DNA from: JBBIQZ01 sp037442065 | Lineage (GTDB): Bacteria > Patescibacteriota > CPR2_A > CG2-30-33-46 | Direction of reading: 5' to 3' | DNA: 5,853 nucleotides | NCBI GenBank assembly: GCA_037442065.1 | Contig: JBBIQZ010000045.1 | Coordinates: 1-5,853 of the forward strand | Part shown: in pieces, positions 3,516 to 5,853 of the stretch | How positions within the stretch are numbered: position 1 is the first letter of the stretch | Layout: every line of letters begins with the position of its first letter | Made by a program: the position numbers and the translations under genes | The notes under the pieces: model-generated | What the model was told of the DNA's origin: nothing | Databases searched by the model: none | Seen by the model: the letters and a program-made list of their open reading frames with translations, nothing else

Positions 3516-5853
3516 AACTGCTCCTTATTTGAGCATTAAATTTTTTAGAAAGTGAATTTATTATGGCTTGATGAACAGAACTTACTTCTTCATCGGTTAA
3601 GGTTTTTTTAAGAGATTGGTAAGTTAGATGATAAGCTAAACTCTTTTTACCTTCTCCTATCTGATGTCCCTTATAAATATCAAAAAGTTCTACTTCGGTA
3701 ACTAAACCTTTCCCTGACTTTACAATTTCGTTCCGAAGGTCTGCTTCTAGTATTTTTTCATCTACCACTACCGCAATATCTAAAACAATTTTCGGGAAAC
3801 GAGAAAACGGCTTTAAGATTTTCTCTTCTTTCTTTGCTAAAAGAAGAGAAAAATCAATTTCCGAAACGGCCAGCTTATTTTTAAAATTAAATTTGGCCAA
3901 AACTTCCGGATTGAGCTCGCCAACAACTCCCGAAATTTCATTACCAAAATTAATATCAGCCGTTTTTTGCGGGTGCCAGTAGGCTTCTTTATGCAAAGAT
4001 GGCTTAAAGCTTACATTTTTAACACTTAGTTCGCCAAAAAGCGCCTCTAATATTCCTTTTAAGACATAAAACGGCTCCTTTTTACCATAAGCCAAAACTG
4101 AAATTTTCTTTTTCTCTAAAGGAAGTTTTAAACCACTTTCTTTAAAAGTTTTTGCAATTTCAAAAGTTAAAAACTCGTCAAAATTCTTAGCATTCCCTTC
4201 GGCATTCTTAATCATTGAAAAAATAAGATTTTTTCTTAAAAGTTCATGCTCGGGACTTAAATAATTTTTTAATCTAAAATAGTTTTTTGAAGTTTCAAAA
4301 AACTTTCTCAAAAGCTCTTCACCGATAAACGAATAATTATAAAGCTCTAAGACGCCCAAACCTTTTAAAGTATTTTTTATCCTAATTTCTGCTTCAAAAT
4401 CTTTATTTTTTTCGGGCGGAGCAATGATTCCCACTGGCGAGGTGGTGGGGATTTTGTCATAACCGGAAATTCTAGCAATCTCTTCAATCAAATCCGCTTC
4501 TTCCTTAATATCTCTTCTAAAAGTCGGCGGTATTACTTCTATTTTATCTTTTGTTTTTAAAACTTCCATTCCCAACAAGCTTAGAATTTTTTCTATTTCG
4601 GCTAAAGAGACCTTTCTACCCAAGTACCTGTTAACTATTTCGATATCTAGACTAATTTTTGGGGATTTGAACTTACTAAAATTTAAATCTATCTTTCCTT
4701 TGGCAACCTTGCCGTTAGCTATTTTAGATATCAATTGCGCTGCTTTATTTAAGGCTTTGGTTGTTAAATTATCATCAAGATTTTTTTCGTACCTTAAAGC
4801 GCTGTCTGTTCTAAGGCCAACCATTCTTTGTGTTTTCCTTATAGAAACCCAATTAAAATTGGCAGATTCTAAAACAATGGTATGAGTTTCTTCATCTACT
4901 TCGGTGTTTTTACCGCCCATTATTCCAGCAATGGCAATAGGTTTTTTAGTGTCAGCAATAACCAAAACTTCCTTAGATAATTTCCTTTGCTTTTCGTCTA
5001 GTGTTTCAATTTCCTCACCTGTCTTAGCCTTCCTTATAATAATTTTCTTTTTTTGATCTTTGGTCTTTAATCCTTGGTTTTTCATGCTTTCGATTTTTTC
5101 AAAATCGAAAGCATGAAGTGGCTGTCCTTGCTCCACCATCACATAGTTTGTTATATCAACGACATTATTTACAGGCCTTATTCCTAAAACCGTAAGCCTA
5201 TTTTTAAGCCAATCCGGCGATTCCTCTACTTTTACATCAGTTATAACCCTTGCTTGGTAACGAGGACAAAGCACTTTGTCTTTAACTTCTACTTCTAAAA
5301 AATCAGTAATATTTTGTCTACCTGTTTCTTTAACTTCTATTTTTAAAGGTTTAACTTTTTGGTTTAAAATAGCGCCTAACTCTCTGGCAACCCCAAAATG
5401 AGAAAATAAATCTGCTCTGTTAGATAAAACATCTAAATCCAAAACCACATCTTTAATACCCAAAGCGTCAACTAAAGGAGTCCCAGCTTTTATTTTGGAA
5501 GAAAACCTTGTAAAGCCTTCTTTTGAGTAAAAAATGTCTAGTTCTTTGTCCGAACAAATCATCCCCTGCGAATCAATTCCTCTAATTTGAGACCTTTCAA
5601 TTTTTAGCCCTGTTGGCAGGGTTACCGGCGATGATGCAACAGGCACTTTATCTCCAACATTAATCTTAAAAAGAGGGCTATAAATCGCTTGGATTTTCTT
5701 TGCGCCAATATCTATTTTTGCGATAAATAATTTATCGGCCAAAGGATGTTTTTTTATCTCTTTTATCTCACCGACAACAATTCCTTTGAATTTTTTAGAA
5801 AAATCCAAAATAGATTCTACTTCAACCGTAGACATCGATAATTTATACGCCAG
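3514..5853 (-). CDS. pheT: Phenylalanyl-tRNA synthetase beta subunit, 5' end outside window
   Basis: Beta chain of the alpha2beta2 enzyme that charges tRNA-Phe; the beta chain binds tRNA and edits mischarged Tyr-tRNA. Numbered from the Met at 5835, domains run: EMAPII-like tRNA-binding fold (about 16-125, with KHPLADKL at 29-36), B3/B4 editing region (about 195-370, with QPLHAFDF at 238-245 and IMGG at 305-308), B5 (about 393-462), catalytic-like core, and FDX-ACB (about 675-773, with TLTDEEV near its end). H241 and E323 align with the T. thermophilus editing residues His261 and Glu334. The Met at 5835 is probably internal: the frame stays open to the edge and reads LAYKLS just before it, resembling the usual N-terminal region, so roughly 30-40 residues lie outside. 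Unusual: about 13 extra residues (251-264, Lys/Gln-rich) after HAFDFEKIE, next to a perfect DNA palindrome. It ends in TAG, 7 nt before the isomerase gene. pheS probably lies upstream (inference). Confidence 0.96.
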   Translation of the reverse strand: MAYKLSMSTVEVESILDFSKKFKGIVVGEIKEIKKHPLADKLFIAKIDIGAKKIQAIYSPLFKINVGDKVPVASSPVTLPTGLKIERSQIRGIDSQGMICSDKELDIFYSKEGFTRFSSKIKAGTPLVDALGIKDVVLDLDVLSNRADLFSHFGVARELGAILNQKVKPLKIEVKETGRQNITDFLEVEVKDKVLCPRYQARVITDVKVEESPDWLKNRLTVLGIRPVNNVVDITNYVMVEQGQPLHAFDFEKIESMKNQGLKTKDQKKKIIIRKAKTGEEIETLDEKQRKLSKEVLVIADTKKPIAIAGIMGGKNTEVDEETHTIVLESANFNWVSIRKTQRMVGLRTDSALRYEKNLDDNLTTKALNKAAQLISKIANGKVAKGKIDLNFSKFKSPKISLDIEIVNRYLGRKVSLAEIEKILSLLGMEVLKTKDKIEVIPPTFRRDIKEEADLIEEIARISGYDKIPTTSPVGIIAPPEKNKDFEAEIRIKNTLKGLGVLELYNYSFIGEELLRKFFETSKNYFRLKNYLSPEHELLRKNLIFSMIKNAEGNAKNFDEFLTFEIAKTFKESGLKLPLEKKKISVLAYGKKEPFYVLKGILEALFGELSVKNVSFKPSLHKEAYWHPQKTADINFGNEISGVVGELNPEVLAKFNFKNKLAVSEIDFSLLLAKKEEKILKPFSRFPKIVLDIAVVVDEKILEADLRNEIVKSGKGLVTEVELFDIYKGHQIGEGKKSLAYHLTYQSLKKTLTDEEVSSVHQAIINSLSKKFNAQIRSS
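3817..3854. repeat. Second inverted repeat in pheT (13-bp perfect core)
   Basis: Left arm 3819-3831 pairs perfectly with 3840-3852 around an 8-nt loop; allowing one bulged base at 3853 adds three more pairs (3816-3818 region with 3854 onward is only approximate). The arms are pyrimidine-rich and purine-rich. The DNA codes for the stretch DFSLLLAKKEEKI ahead of the FDX-ACB domain. Low-complexity composition makes chance more likely than for the 17-bp repeat. Confidence 0.6.
5051..5078. repeat. Imperfect 14-bp tandem duplication in the pheT insertion
   Basis: On the minus strand, ACCAAGGATTAAAG (5078-5065) is followed directly by ACCAAAGATCAAAA (5064-5051); 11 of 14 positions agree. It codes for most of the Lys/Gln-rich extra segment at residues 253-262 and lies 2 nt from the 17-bp palindrome. 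The unit is not a multiple of three. It may be a decayed duplication or simply low-complexity A-rich sequence. Confidence 0.5.
5081..5117. repeat. Perfect 17-bp inverted repeat with 3-nt loop inside pheT
   Basis: The arms are 5081-5097 (TTCATGCTTTCGATTTT) and 5101-5117, its exact reverse complement, separated by TTC at 5098-5100. The minus strand codes here for HAFDFEKIESM plus flanking bases, so one arm holds the editing-site motif HAFDF, including the His241 codon, and the other the start of the extra segment. Arms this long do not arise by chance in a window of this size. In mRNA they would form a very stable hairpin. It has no trailing T-run placement that would make it a terminator. Confidence 0.93.

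Noticed and set aside
4667..4885. 72-codon plus-strand open frame
   Set aside because: Antisense to the pheT B3/B4-B5 region; hydrophobic composition comes from complementing Lys/Glu codons.
5081..5117. Rho-independent terminator reading of the 17-bp palindrome
   Set aside because: It lies in the middle of pheT with an A+T-rich stem and no U-run right after the stem in the transcribed direction, so termination is unlikely.

Overview
This is an A+T-rich bacterial contig with every recognisable gene on the minus strand, so transcription runs from high to low coordinates. The standard code fits: Trp is TGG, TGA and TAG act as stops, and no reading frame needs recoding. Compact spacing, a bacterial-type pheT, and a bifunctional SIS-fold sugar-phosphate isomerase in place of classical Pgi and ManA suggest Patescibacteria (CPR) or a relative. 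That is inference from gene style; no marker here fixes the lineage.

Layout in transcription order: (1) pheT, the phenylalanyl-tRNA synthetase beta chain, cut at its 5' end by the right window edge. (2) After 7 nt, a bifunctional phosphoglucose/phosphomannose isomerase interrupted by a run of exactly 100 N, which is a scaffold gap. (3) A 54-nt intergenic space with a strong promoter-like sequence. (4) A phosphomannomutase/phosphoglucomutase. (5) Overlapping it by ATGA, a mannose-1-phosphate guanylyltransferase whose C-terminal cupin (mannose-6-phosphate isomerase) domain is cut short. (6) About 60 nt to the left edge, where another minus-strand gene may begin.

The three sugar genes form the full route fructose-6-P -> mannose-6-P -> mannose-1-P -> GDP-mannose, in reaction order. 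GDP-mannose normally feeds surface glycan synthesis. The isomerase gene makes a cupin isomerase domain on the guanylyltransferase redundant, and that domain is in fact degenerate here (second motif-1 His replaced by Tyr) and truncated.

Most worth a second look: a perfect 17-bp inverted repeat inside pheT next to a lineage-specific insertion; the promoter before the mutase gene (exact TTGACA, 17-nt spacer, 13-bp palindrome over the -10), which would give an almost leaderless mRNA without a Shine-Dalgarno; and the broken cupin. I found no mobile element, CRISPR array, RNA gene or clear terminator, and nothing that amounts to a new defence-like or otherwise undescribed multi-gene system.
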